Of a DNA stretch of 64,000 nt, positions 50,598 to 59,128 are shown piece by piece (position 1 is the stretch's first letter; each line of letters starts with the position of its first letter). Origin of the DNA: Jiangella gansuensis DSM 44835 (GTDB lineage: Bacteria; Actinomycetota; Actinomycetes; Jiangellales; Jiangellaceae); NCBI RefSeq assembly GCF_000515395.1, contig NZ_KI911782.1, forward strand, positions 4,396,697 through 4,460,696, given 5' to 3'. A program made the translations under genes and the position numbers. The notes under the pieces were generated by a model. The model ran no database searches. It was not told the origin of the DNA and was given only the letters and a program-made list of their open reading frames with translations.

Positions 50598-51538
50598 CGC
50601 CGGAGTTCCGCGGGGTGTACTCGGTCCTGGTCACCCCGTTCACCGAGACCGGACACCTCGACCTCGCCGCCCTGGAGCGTGTCGTCGACTTCTCCATCGG
50701 CGCCGGTGCACACGGACTCGTGACTCCCGTCGTCGTGAGCGAGTTCTTCACGCTGAACGACGACGAACGACGGGCCGTCGTGGAGACCGTGGTCACGGCC
50801 ACTGCGGGACGCATCCCCGTTGTCGCCGGCGTATCGGCGCCGTCGATTCATGGGGCGGCGGAGCGTGCCGGGCACGCGGCTGAGGTGGGAGCGGACGCGG
50901 TCATCGCGGTACCGCCGTACGTGAAGCGTGCGTCATGGACCGAAACCGTCAGCTACTACGAGGCGATCGCGAACGCGAGCGACGGGCTTCCCGTGTTCGT
51001 GCAGAATGCCGACAACCCGTCGGGTACGCCGTTGTCGCCGGCTCAGCTGCTCGAACTGGCAGACCGCATCGAAGCGGTGTCCTGGATCAAGGAGGAGTCG
51101 GGTTTCTCCAGCCAGAAGATCTCGGCGGTTCTGGCGCAGGCCGGCACGAACGTGCGCGGAATCATGGGAGGAAAGGGCGCGAGGTACGCGCTCGACGAAT
51201 TCCAGCGTGGCATCTGCGGCACGATGCCTGGCTGCGAGTTCACGGATCTACACGTCGCATTGTGGGATGCGCTCGACGGCGGCGACCACGATCGGGCGGA
51301 TCATGCCTATCGGCTGTTACTCCCACTCGTCGAGATGGAGGACCAGTACGGCGGCGCGGCATTCTGCAAGGAAGTGCTCAGAATGCGCGGTGTTCTCACG
51401 AGCACATTCGTTCGGGAACCCGGCTCGCCTTCGCTGGATCGACAGGCGACGGATCTGTTGGCCCGCCACCTGCGTGTCGCCGAGGAGAACATCACCCGCT
51501 CGGGCAACCAAGCCGCCAAGCATGTGATCGACGTTTAG
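50594..51538 (+). CDS. DapA-family aldolase/dehydratase, probably for a 2-keto-3-deoxy sugar acid
   Basis: A 314-residue DHDPS/NAL-family barrel. The Schiff-base lysine is Lys166 in S-W-I-K-E-E-S. The tyrosine of the usual Y-N-x-P is replaced by Gln (V-Q-N-A-D-N-P), which argues against a true dihydrodipicolinate synthase. Known relatives dehydrate or cleave 2-keto-3-deoxy-arabinonate or -gluconate. Its ATG overlaps the dehydratase stop, so the two act in sequence: aldonate to keto-deoxy acid, then to an aldehyde (Weimberg-type) or to pyruvate and an aldehyde (Dahms/Entner-Doudoroff-type). No semialdehyde dehydrogenase is in the window to decide. Confidence 0.85.
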   Translation: MTPEFRGVYSVLVTPFTETGHLDLAALERVVDFSIGAGAHGLVTPVVVSEFFTLNDDERRAVVETVVTATAGRIPVVAGVSAPSIHGAAERAGHAAEVGADAVIAVPPYVKRASWTETVSYYEAIANASDGLPVFVQNADNPSGTPLSPAQLLELADRIEAVSWIKEESGFSSQKISAVLAQAGTNVRGIMGGKGARYALDEFQRGICGTMPGCEFTDLHVALWDALDGGDHDRADHAYRLLLPLVEMEDQYGGAAFCKEVLRMRGVLTSTFVREPGSPSLDRQATDLLARHLRVAEENITRSGNQAAKHVIDV

Positions 51539-51547
51539 GTCACAAGG

Positions 51548-51582
51548 CTGCGCATCATGCAGTCGTGCTGGATGGTGCGCAG
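51548..51582. promoter_or_regulatory. Tandem IclR-type operator pair 3 (upstream of secreted esterase)
   Basis: CTGCGCATCATGCAG (51548-51562), 5 bases, CTGGATGGTGCGCAG (51568-51582). The spacing is the same 20 bp as in pairs 1 and 2. It starts 10 bases after the DapA-type stop and ends 46 bases before the esterase start. Confidence 0.65.
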
Positions 51583-51628
51583 TCCGGATGTCAGGTTGAT
51601 CGGCTCCACGAGAAGGCAGGAGAGCCTT

Positions 51629-53557
51629 ATGAGTGAGAGGTCTGCGATGAGACGGACAGCTGCGCTGCTGGCTGTGTCGGTCGTGGCAAGTGCCTTGGTG
51701 TCCACTGCTGTGGGTGCACAGGCCGCTGCGCCGACAGAGCTGGAGCCAGTCGCTGTTCCCGGGGTCGGAACCGAGGTCTGGCTCTTCGACGAACGAGCGG
51801 CCTACGATTTCACGAAGCGTGAGCCCACCATCGCGCCACGCTATCTGGTCTATCCCGACAAGGCCGTCGACGCGGCGGGAGCGGCTGAGGTCATCGATGA
51901 GCTCGGGCTCGCGCCGCATCTGACCGAATACGCAACGCGTGCGTGGGTCATCAACCCGACGAACGGCGTCAGCTACGACGCCGAGGCGGATCTCGAGTCC
52001 TACTTCTCGCTGCTCAGCGAGCTCCCGCGGCAGGCCACCTGGCAGCACACCAACATGAAGGTGATCGGTATCGGCGAAGGCGCCACCTTCGTCAACAACG
52101 TCATCTCACAGAACTCGTGGTCGGTCGCCGGCATTTTCACTTACGGCGGGGCCATGAGTTCGACGGTGACGCCGCATGCGCCGATCCCGGCGTATATCCA
52201 CGGGAACGCCGCCGCGGCGGAACGATATGTGTCGGCGAACCAAGCTGCCCCGGTGAGCACTCAGGACGGGGTCACCGTCTATGAGAATCCAGACGATCCC
52301 TTGGTCCGGGTCGTGGCTTCACCGGACGACGGCCAGAGCCTGGCGGAGGCGTTCTCGGCCGCATGGGACCATCTCCTGAGCCATAACTACCGCATCTACC
52401 TCGATGCCAACAATCCGGGGCGGGTCGATCCCTTCGTCACGCGCGAAGGATTCACGTTGTTCTCCTATCGACTCGACGATCTGGGTGTCCGGCAGACGCC
52501 GGTGACCGACTCGCTGGGGTCGAGTGGCGAGTACATGTGGCAGGAGTACATTCCCGATTCGGCGGCCGAAGCACCTGCGGGCACCTTGCCGCTGATTGTG
52601 CTCCTGCACGGTACGACCGACATGCCTCAGCACATCGCCGAGCGAGGAGGCTGGATCGAACAGGTCGCTGAGGTCGGCGCGATCATGGTCTCCGCTGAGA
52701 ACCAGGGCACCCGATTCGGCTTCCGGGACTTCGATGCGGACTCGACCGAGCGGCTCGTCGAGCATCTCGCGGCGAAATACCCGCAGATCGACACCGGGCG
52801 CGTCTACGCATTCGGCTTCTCGCTCGGTGCCAGCCAGGCACAGTCATGGCCGCCCGCGAAGCGCGATCTCTTCGCCGCCGTGGCGGGCCTGGGAGCCCCC
52901 TTCGGAGGCGGCGACGCACAGATCGCTCAGGCCGCCGCGATCGCGGCGCCCAAGCACGAGGTGCCCTTCTACATGCTCCAGGGCGTGAACGACACCATCG
53001 GCCAGGTGCCGGTTTCCGCCAACCCACGCAGCGTCTACACGGCGGTGCGCGCCTACGGGGCGCTGAACGGGGTGGACGTGCCACAAGCGCCCGATCTCTC
53101 GATCAATCCCTTCTACGGCATCGCGCTGGACGATCAGCGATGGGACGAGATCGGCGCGAAGGACGCGCATGTCGGCACCCTCTCCAACGACCGCGGTGTC
53201 GTCATCAAACTGGCAGCGGTCGACGACCTCGCGCACGTGAACTACCCGTTGTCAGCGCCCGACATCTGGGACTTCTTCGACGACTACCGGCGCGACACCG
53301 CAACCGGAGAACTGCTCTTCGTCCCGAGCTTCGACAGGGTGCGGTGGCACTACGACCGAGCCGTTCGCGCCGGTCTGCTCACGGGAGATCGGGCCACCGA
53401 GATCCAGGAGGCGATCGACCGAGCCGAGCGGTTCATCGACGGACCGCGGCACAGTGCTGGCCTCGTCCAACTTCGGAACGCCGCTCGCGCGGCCGACCGG
53501 GCGGGAGCCGATGCGCTGGCCGACGCCCTGACGGAGCTGCGCCGGTCGCTGGCCTGA
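51629..53557 (+). CDS. Secreted esterase/PHB-depolymerase-like alpha/beta hydrolase with a large N-terminal domain
   Basis: A 642-residue protein. The N-terminus (M-R-R-T-A-A-L-L...A-Q-A-A-A) is a signal peptide of about 33 residues. Residues about 35-300 form a domain I do not recognise. From about 305 comes an alpha/beta-hydrolase of the PHB depolymerase/feruloyl-esterase style, with the oxyanion region L-L-H-G-T-T and nucleophile Ser398 in G-F-S-L-G. Its acid and His are probably in G-V-N-D-T and H-V-N-Y. A helical tail (about 575-642) ends the protein. ATG 51629 follows AGGAGAG. It probably removes ester groups from plant polymers; the operator pair ties it to the IclR regulon. Confidence 0.75.
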   Translation: MSERSAMRRTAALLAVSVVASALVSTAVGAQAAAPTELEPVAVPGVGTEVWLFDERAAYDFTKREPTIAPRYLVYPDKAVDAAGAAEVIDELGLAPHLTEYATRAWVINPTNGVSYDAEADLESYFSLLSELPRQATWQHTNMKVIGIGEGATFVNNVISQNSWSVAGIFTYGGAMSSTVTPHAPIPAYIHGNAAAAERYVSANQAAPVSTQDGVTVYENPDDPLVRVVASPDDGQSLAEAFSAAWDHLLSHNYRIYLDANNPGRVDPFVTREGFTLFSYRLDDLGVRQTPVTDSLGSSGEYMWQEYIPDSAAEAPAGTLPLIVLLHGTTDMPQHIAERGGWIEQVAEVGAIMVSAENQGTRFGFRDFDADSTERLVEHLAAKYPQIDTGRVYAFGFSLGASQAQSWPPAKRDLFAAVAGLGAPFGGGDAQIAQAAAIAAPKHEVPFYMLQGVNDTIGQVPVSANPRSVYTAVRAYGALNGVDVPQAPDLSINPFYGIALDDQRWDEIGAKDAHVGTLSNDRGVVIKLAAVDDLAHVNYPLSAPDIWDFFDDYRRDTATGELLFVPSFDRVRWHYDRAVRAGLLTGDRATEIQEAIDRAERFIDGPRHSAGLVQLRNAARAADRAGADALADALTELRRSLA

Positions 53558-53570
53558 ACGACCCCGGACT

Positions 53571-53615
53571 CCTCTCCCGCTTCACCAGGATGCCGGCCTG
53601 GTGAAGCGGGAGAGG
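53571..53615. terminator. Perfect stem-loop between convergent esterase and LacI genes
   Basis: Perfect 19-bp stem (53571-53589 with 53597-53615) and a 7-base loop, in the gap between converging genes. It probably ends both transcripts. Confidence 0.75.
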
Positions 53616-53631
53616 TCATGGTGAACCGTGG

Positions 53632-54645
53632 TCAGGCAGACTCACGCTGGACGAGCGTCGTCGGGAGTATGGTCGCCGCTCCCTGCTGGCCGTCGATCAC
53701 CTCGAGTAGGAGGCGCACGAGTTCAATGCTCATCCGCTCGAACGGCAGCCGAACAGTGGTGAGCGACGGCTCGACGGCTGCGGCCAGGTCGGTGTCGTCG
53801 AAGCCTCCGACCGCGATGTCGGACGGCACCTGCAGTCCAGCGTCCCGCAGGGCGGCCATGGCTCCTGCCGCCATCCGGTCGTTGGCGGCGAAGACCGCAT
53901 CGACGCGGTCGTTCCGGCGCAGCAGCTCCTGCATGCCCGCGTAGCCGCTGGACCGGCTGTAGTCGCCGCGCACCACGAGGTCCTCGTCGTAGGCTCCGCC
54001 GAGGGCATCGCGGTACCCGGCGAGGCGCTCCCGCCCACCGGAGGTGTCGAGGGGGCCGGTGATGGTGGCGATGCGACGCCGTCCAGTGCCCAGCAAGTGT
54101 GCCGTCAGCTGCCGCGCGCCGCCGCGGTCGTCAGCGGTGACATAGCTGAGCTTGTTCTCGAACCCGAGCGGACGGCCGCAGCTGACGGTCGGTATCCGCG
54201 CCTCGAGAAGCGGGCGCAGCAGTGGGCTGCCGAGGTGACTCGAGATGAGCAGTACGCCGTCGACGTGGCCGGCCATGATGAAGTCGGTCGCGCGCTTGCG
54301 TTCCGCCGTGGTCCCTGCCGTCATCAAGATCAACGACAGGTCCCTGTCTCCAAGCGCCGCGGCAGCGCCCCGGAGGAGAACGGCGATGTTGGGGTCGTCG
54401 AACAACAGATGCTGCTTCTCCGCCAGAAGGAACGCCACCGAGTTCGATCGGCGCGTGGCCAGGCTTCGGGCGTGGTGATTGACCTTGTATCCGGTGCGCT
54501 CGATGGCCTCCTGGACGGCGGCCAACGCGTCAGGGCTGACCCAATGACCGCCGTTGAGAACTCGGGACACAGTTCCCCTGGACACGCCAGACGCGGCAGC
54601 CACGTCGCGGATTGTCGGCCGGCGCGGCCTGCCAGCATTGGTCAC
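53632..54645 (-). CDS. LacI family transcriptional regulator
   Basis: A 337-residue LacI protein. The helix-turn-helix T-I-R-D-V-A-A-A-S-G-V-S-R-G-T-V-S-R-V-L-N is at about 10-30, the hinge follows, and the sugar-binding domain has G-G-F-D-D-T-D and T-T-V-R-L-P. GTG 54645 is the likely start, although the ribosome site is weak. It is divergent from another LacI gene across about 150 bp and convergent with the esterase. No clear operator was found next to it, so its target is unknown; the esterase or importer C genes are possible. Confidence 0.88.
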   Translation of the reverse strand: MTNAGRPRRPTIRDVAAASGVSRGTVSRVLNGGHWVSPDALAAVQEAIERTGYKVNHHARSLATRRSNSVAFLLAEKQHLLFDDPNIAVLLRGAAAALGDRDLSLILMTAGTTAERKRATDFIMAGHVDGVLLISSHLGSPLLRPLLEARIPTVSCGRPLGFENKLSYVTADDRGGARQLTAHLLGTGRRRIATITGPLDTSGGRERLAGYRDALGGAYDEDLVVRGDYSRSSGYAGMQELLRRNDRVDAVFAANDRMAAGAMAALRDAGLQVPSDIAVGGFDDTDLAAAVEPSLTTVRLPFERMSIELVRLLLEVIDGQQGAATILPTTLVQRESA

Positions 54646-54798
54646 AGGACCAGGATATTCGCTGAGTACGTCCGGTGTGGAGCCGGTGACCTCGCGTCAC
54701 ACCTGGACATGGCGCCCGCGGGGGTCCGGGCGAGCAGCACGCTGGCCGGACTACGCTGAACGCGACCGAGATGGGTGCATGGGTGGGAGGGTCGCGTG

Positions 54799-55869
54799 GT
54801 GGCACGCAAGGCCACGCTCTACGACGTCGCTGAGCTCGCCGGTGTGTCGATCGCGACCGTCTCGTTCGCGTTCACGAAGCCCGACCGCGTCAAGTCCGAC
54901 ACACTGGCCGCCGTCATGGCGGCGGCCGACCGACTCGGCTACGTGCCCAGCGCGTCCGCCCGCGGCCTCGCGCGGGGGCGGACCGGGGCGATCGGCCTGT
55001 ACGCGTTCGACTACCTGCTCGACAGCGAGGCGGCGGACGAGCAGGTGACGGACATGCCGACGGCACGGCTGTTCCCGCTGTACGCCGACGAGGTGCAGCG
55101 CGGCGTGCAGGTCGAGTGCCGTCGGCGCGGCTACGCCCTGATGATCGGCGGCACGCGGACGGCGCCGCATCTGTCGCAGGTCATCGACGTCGCGGGGCGG
55201 GTCGACGGGCTGATCGCCTTCGCCGGCGCGGTCAGCGAGACCGCACTGAGACAGGTCTCCGGCCGCATTCCCGTCGTCGAGTTGGGCGGAGAAGTGCGCG
55301 CTGACGGCGTGCGCACGATCTACGTCGACAATCGGCAGGGGATGGCCGACCTCACCAGCCACCTCCTCGCCGTGCACGGCCACCGGCGGTTCGGTTACCT
55401 CGGCGAGCTCGGCACCCCCGAGTTCCGGCAGCGCTTCGACGGCTTCACCGTCGCGCTGCGCGCCGCCGGTCTGCCGGTCCCTCCGGTCACGCGCAGCCAC
55501 CCAGGCGACGACGACACCGCGGCTGTTGCCGTCCGCGGCTTCCTCGAGCGGGGCGACCTGCCGGACGTGCTGGTCTGCGACACCGACCAGAGCGCGCTCG
55601 CGGCGATCGACGCACTGCGGGCCGAAGGACTGACGGTTCCCGGCGATATCGCGGTGACCGGCTTCGATGGGATCGTGGCCGGTGAGCTGTTGTCGCCGGC
55701 GCTCACGACGGTGCGCCAGCCGATGGAGGCGATCGGGCGGCTGGCCGTGCGCATTCTCGTGGACACGCTGGCCGGCGTGCCGGACGCTCACGTCCACGAG
55801 CCACTCGAGTCGGTGCTCGTCGTCGGCGGGACCTGCGGTTGCCCGGTGGGTACCAGCGCGTCGGCCTAG
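54799..55869 (+). CDS. LacI family regulator of the importer D operon
   Basis: A 356-residue LacI protein. The helix-turn-helix L-Y-D-V-A-E-L-A-G-V-S-I-A-T-V-S-F-A-F begins at about residue 6, and the sugar domain has G-F-D-G-I-V and T-T-V-R-Q-P. GTG 54799 is seven bases after GGGAGGG; GTG 54796 or 54775 are in-frame alternatives. It is followed in the same direction by the importer D promoter, whose perfect TAAGCGCTTA palindrome is the best candidate for its operator. It probably senses a xylo- or beta-gluco-oligosaccharide. Confidence 0.9.
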   Translation: MARKATLYDVAELAGVSIATVSFAFTKPDRVKSDTLAAVMAAADRLGYVPSASARGLARGRTGAIGLYAFDYLLDSEAADEQVTDMPTARLFPLYADEVQRGVQVECRRRGYALMIGGTRTAPHLSQVIDVAGRVDGLIAFAGAVSETALRQVSGRIPVVELGGEVRADGVRTIYVDNRQGMADLTSHLLAVHGHRRFGYLGELGTPEFRQRFDGFTVALRAAGLPVPPVTRSHPGDDDTAAVAVRGFLERGDLPDVLVCDTDQSALAAIDALRAEGLTVPGDIAVTGFDGIVAGELLSPALTTVRQPMEAIGRLAVRILVDTLAGVPDAHVHEPLESVLVVGGTCGCPVGTSASA

Positions 55870-55911
55870 GTCACGATTCGCTTTGCCAGGCGCGATGTCG
55901 TGCGTAGAGCC

Positions 55912-55940
55912 TTGACCCACGAATGTTAAGCGCTTAGATT
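55912..55940 (+). promoter_or_regulatory. Promoter of importer D operon
   Basis: TTGACC (55912-55917), a 17-base spacer and TAGATT (55935-55940), 70 bases before the binding-protein gene. It overlaps the LacI-type palindrome. Confidence 0.55.
55926..55937. promoter_or_regulatory. LacI-type operator within the importer D promoter
   Basis: TTAAGCGCTTAG, with the perfect palindrome TAAGCGCTTA (55927-55936), lies between -35 and -10. It differs from the TGAARCGYTTCA sites elsewhere, as expected for a different LacI protein, most likely the one encoded just upstream. Confidence 0.65.
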
Positions 55941-56009
55941 TCCTCCACGACCGCAGCCCTGTCCGCGCCGCCGCCGAGCGGCCCCGCGGTATCGAAGGAA
56001 GGACCAACG

Positions 56010-57290
56010 ATGATCCGACGCAGATGGATGACGGTCGCCGCGGCCGCACTCGTGACCACCGCGCTGCTCAGTGCCTGCGGTCGCGAGAGCGATGCCGGGG
56101 ACGACGACGCGGTTGCCGCCGAGATCTCCGACGGGCCGGCGACCGGCGAGGTGACGATCTGGGCGCAGGGCACCGAGGGTGAGGCGCTGCAGGACTTCCT
56201 GGCCCCGTTCGAGGCGGAGAACCCCGACGTCGACATCACGGTGACCGCGGTTCCGTGGGACTCGGCGCAGAACAAGTACCAGACGGCGGTGGCCGGCGGC
56301 ACGACGCCGGACATCGGTATGCTCGGAACGGACTGGATGCCGACGTTCGGCGAGGCGTTGCAGCCCACGCCGGAGCAGATCGACACTTCCGGCATGTTCC
56401 CGGTCTCGGTCGGGACCACCGAGCTCGGCGGCACCCACTACGGCGTGCCGTGGTACGTCGAGACCCGGCTCATCTTCTACCGCGTGGATCTGATGCAGGC
56501 GGCCGGCTTCGACACCTTCCCGACGGACTGGGAGGGCCTGCGAGAGCTCGCCCGCGCCTACCAGGCCAACGGCGCCGAATACGGCATCTCCCTGCCGTCG
56601 GGCGGATGGAACTCTTTCCTGAGCATTCTGCCGTTCGTGTGGTCGAACAACGGCGAGGTGATGAACGCCGACCAGTCCGAGTGGACGTTCGACACCCCCG
56701 AGATGGCCGCCGCGCTGGAATTCGTCGCCAGCTTCTTCGCCGAAGGACTGGCCAACCCGAACCCGGACTCCGAGACCGGCTCGATCGCGTCGCGGTTCGT
56801 CGACGGTTCGGTGCCGATGTTCCTGAGCGGGCCGTGGGACGTGCCCGGCCTGATCACCGCCGGTGGGGCGGAGTTCGCCGACCAGTTCGCGGTGGCGCAG
56901 ATCCCCGCGGCGCCGGGTGGCACGTCGACCTCGTTCGCGGCGGGCGCGAACCTGGTCGTCTTCGACAATGCGGAGAACGCCGACGCGGCGTGGAAGATCA
57001 TCCAGTGGCTGTCCCAGCCCGAGGTCCAGGTCGAGTGGTTCCGGACCGTGAACGACCTGCCGGCTCAGCAGGCCGCTTGGGAGGACGGCGCCGTGACGCA
57101 GGACCCGAAGGTGGCGGCCTTCGGCGAGCAGTTGCAGAGTGTGAAGACGGCGCCGGCGCTCACGGTGTGGCCCGAGGTCTCGGCGGCCGCCGACACGCAG
57201 CTCGAGCAGGTCATCCGCGGCGGCAAGGACCCGGCCACGGCGCTGGCCGAACTCCAGGCCGCGGCCGATTCCCTCGGAACCGGCGAGTGA
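56010..57290 (+). CDS. Sugar ABC transporter solute-binding lipoprotein (importer D)
   Basis: A 426-residue CUT1 binding protein with lipobox L-S-A-C23. The fold is typical of maltose/xylo-oligosaccharide-binding proteins, with W-G-A/W-A-Q-G at the start of the first lobe. ATG 56010 follows GAAGGAAGGA. Its stop overlaps the next permease start (GTGA). The operon continues with GH43, GH1 and GH2 genes, suggesting xylo-, gluco- or manno-oligosaccharide uptake. Confidence 0.9.
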   Translation: MIRRRWMTVAAAALVTTALLSACGRESDAGDDDAVAAEISDGPATGEVTIWAQGTEGEALQDFLAPFEAENPDVDITVTAVPWDSAQNKYQTAVAGGTTPDIGMLGTDWMPTFGEALQPTPEQIDTSGMFPVSVGTTELGGTHYGVPWYVETRLIFYRVDLMQAAGFDTFPTDWEGLRELARAYQANGAEYGISLPSGGWNSFLSILPFVWSNNGEVMNADQSEWTFDTPEMAAALEFVASFFAEGLANPNPDSETGSIASRFVDGSVPMFLSGPWDVPGLITAGGAEFADQFAVAQIPAAPGGTSTSFAAGANLVVFDNAENADAAWKIIQWLSQPEVQVEWFRTVNDLPAQQAAWEDGAVTQDPKVAAFGEQLQSVKTAPALTVWPEVSAAADTQLEQVIRGGKDPATALAELQAAADSLGTGE

Positions 57291-58228
57291 CTACCGCACC
57301 GACCTCCGTGGTCGCCGGGGTGCGTCGTCGCCCCGGCGGCCTGGGCCCCGCCGGACGGCGGCGCAGGACGGCGGTGATGGCCTACGCGTTCGCACTGCCG
57401 TTCCTGCTGAGCTTTGCCGTTTTCATGGTCTTCCCGCTGCTCAGCTCGTTCGGGATGTCCTTCACCGACTTCCGCAACAGCGACATCGAGACCCCGTTCG
57501 CCGTCGCGTTCGTGGGCATCGACCAGTACGTCGCGCTCTTCCAGGACCCGCAGTTCGTGCGGTCGATGCTCAACACGGCGTACTTCGTCGCGGTCGGGAT
57601 TCCGCTGACGATGATCGCGGCGCTCGCGCTCGCGGTGACCCTGAACAACGGCATCACCCGGTTCCGCACGGCCTTCCGCGTCGGGTTCTACGCACCGGTC
57701 GTGACCAGCATCGTGGCCGTCGCGGTCGTCTGGCGGTTCATCCTCCAGCCCGACGGCCTGCTCAACACCGTGCTCGGCTGGGTGGGGATCAGCGGACCGA
57801 ATTGGCTGGGCGACCCGAACTGGGCGATGCCGGCCATGATCCTCATGGCCGTGTGGCGCAATATGGGCACGCTGATGATCATCTTCCTGGCCGGGCTCCA
57901 GACCATCCCGCAGGACGTCCTCGAAGCCGCTCAGGTCGACGGCGCGAACGCGTGGCAGCGGTTCTGGCGGGTGACGCTGCCGATGCTGCGGCCGACGCTG
58001 CTGCTGGGCGCCGTCCTTCTCTCCGTCGGGTTCCTCCAGCTCTTCGAGGAGCCGTTCGTGATGACCAGGGGAGGGCCACTCGACGCCACGCTGTCGGTCA
58101 GCTACTTCACCTACAACCAGTTCGGCTTCGGCAACTACGGCACCGCGTCGGCGGCGAGCTACGTCCTGTTCGTCGCGATCGCCCTGCTGAGCATCGTGCA
58201 GTTCCGAGCTTTCCGTAGCAAGGGGTAG
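57287..58228 (+). CDS. Sugar ABC transporter permease, MalF type (importer D)
   Basis: A 313-residue CUT1 permease with a basic N-terminal tail of about 28 residues and six membrane segments. The EAA loop is L-E-A-A-Q-V-D-G-A-N-A-W-Q-R-F. GTG 57287 overlaps the binding-protein stop, giving translational coupling. It depends on an ATPase not encoded here. Confidence 0.9.
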   Translation: MTTAPTSVVAGVRRRPGGLGPAGRRRRTAVMAYAFALPFLLSFAVFMVFPLLSSFGMSFTDFRNSDIETPFAVAFVGIDQYVALFQDPQFVRSMLNTAYFVAVGIPLTMIAALALAVTLNNGITRFRTAFRVGFYAPVVTSIVAVAVVWRFILQPDGLLNTVLGWVGISGPNWLGDPNWAMPAMILMAVWRNMGTLMIIFLAGLQTIPQDVLEAAQVDGANAWQRFWRVTLPMLRPTLLLGAVLLSVGFLQLFEEPFVMTRGGPLDATLSVSYFTYNQFGFGNYGTASAASYVLFVAIALLSIVQFRAFRSKG

Positions 58229-58231
58229 GCC

Positions 58232-59128
58232 GTGACACAACTGTCGACCGCGGCGCCGGTGGCGCCGGTGAACGCGCCGGGCACCCCGCCAGGCCCTTCT
58301 CGCCGCCGCCCTCGCTCCACCGCTCGCGCCGTCACCTACGTCGTGCTCACGCTCGCCGTGGTGGCCACGCTGATCCCGTTCGCGTGGATGTTCCTGGGCT
58401 CGGTGAAGACCGAACAGGAACTGCTGCGCCGTCCGCCGACATGGTGGCCCGAGACGTTCACCTGGGGGAACTTCGACGCCTGGTTCGGGCGCCTGCAGAT
58501 CCAGACGTTCTTCGTCAACAGCGTGGTCGTCGCACTCGTCACCGTCCTGGGCACGTTGCTGTTCTGCTCGATGGTCGGCTACGCGCTTGCCAAGCTGGAC
58601 TTCCCCGGCAAGAAGGTGCTCTTCGTCCTCGTCCTGCTCACGCTCATGGTTCCCGGGGTGGTGACGTTCATCCCACTGTTCGTGGTGGTGAGCAAGCTGG
58701 GGATGGTGAGCACGTACCCGGCGCTGATCCTGCCGTTCCTGGCCGGCCCGTTGGGGGTGTTCCTCATGCGGCAGTTCATCGGCGAGATCCCGGACGCCCT
58801 GATCGAGGCGGCGCGGATCGACGGCGCCGGCGAGGTCCGGATCTACACCAGGATCGTCCTGCCGCTGTGCGGGCCGGCCTTGGCGACGTTGGCGATCCTG
58901 ACGTTCCTGGGCTCGTGGAACAACTTCCTCTGGCCGCTCGTCGTGGCTCAGACCGAGGAGATGTACACGCTGCCCGTCGCACTCTCGCTGTACTCCGTGG
59001 GGCAGAACTCGACGAACTACGGCGTGCTGCTCGCCGGCTCGGTTCTGGTGATCACCCCGGTGCTCCTTCTGTTCGTGGCGCTCCAGCGCTACTTCATCCA
59101 GGGAATCGCGTTGACGGGAGTGAAGTGA
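58232..59128 (+). CDS. Sugar ABC transporter permease, MalG type (importer D)
   Basis: A 298-residue CUT1 permease with six membrane segments and the EAA loop I-E-A-A-R-I-D-G-A-G-E-V-R. GTG 58232 is three bases after the previous stop. Its stop overlaps the start of the GH43 gene (GTGA). Confidence 0.9.
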   Translation: MTQLSTAAPVAPVNAPGTPPGPSRRRPRSTARAVTYVVLTLAVVATLIPFAWMFLGSVKTEQELLRRPPTWWPETFTWGNFDAWFGRLQIQTFFVNSVVVALVTVLGTLLFCSMVGYALAKLDFPGKKVLFVLVLLTLMVPGVVTFIPLFVVVSKLGMVSTYPALILPFLAGPLGVFLMRQFIGEIPDALIEAARIDGAGEVRIYTRIVLPLCGPALATLAILTFLGSWNNFLWPLVVAQTEEMYTLPVALSLYSVGQNSTNYGVLLAGSVLVITPVLLLFVALQRYFIQGIALTGVK

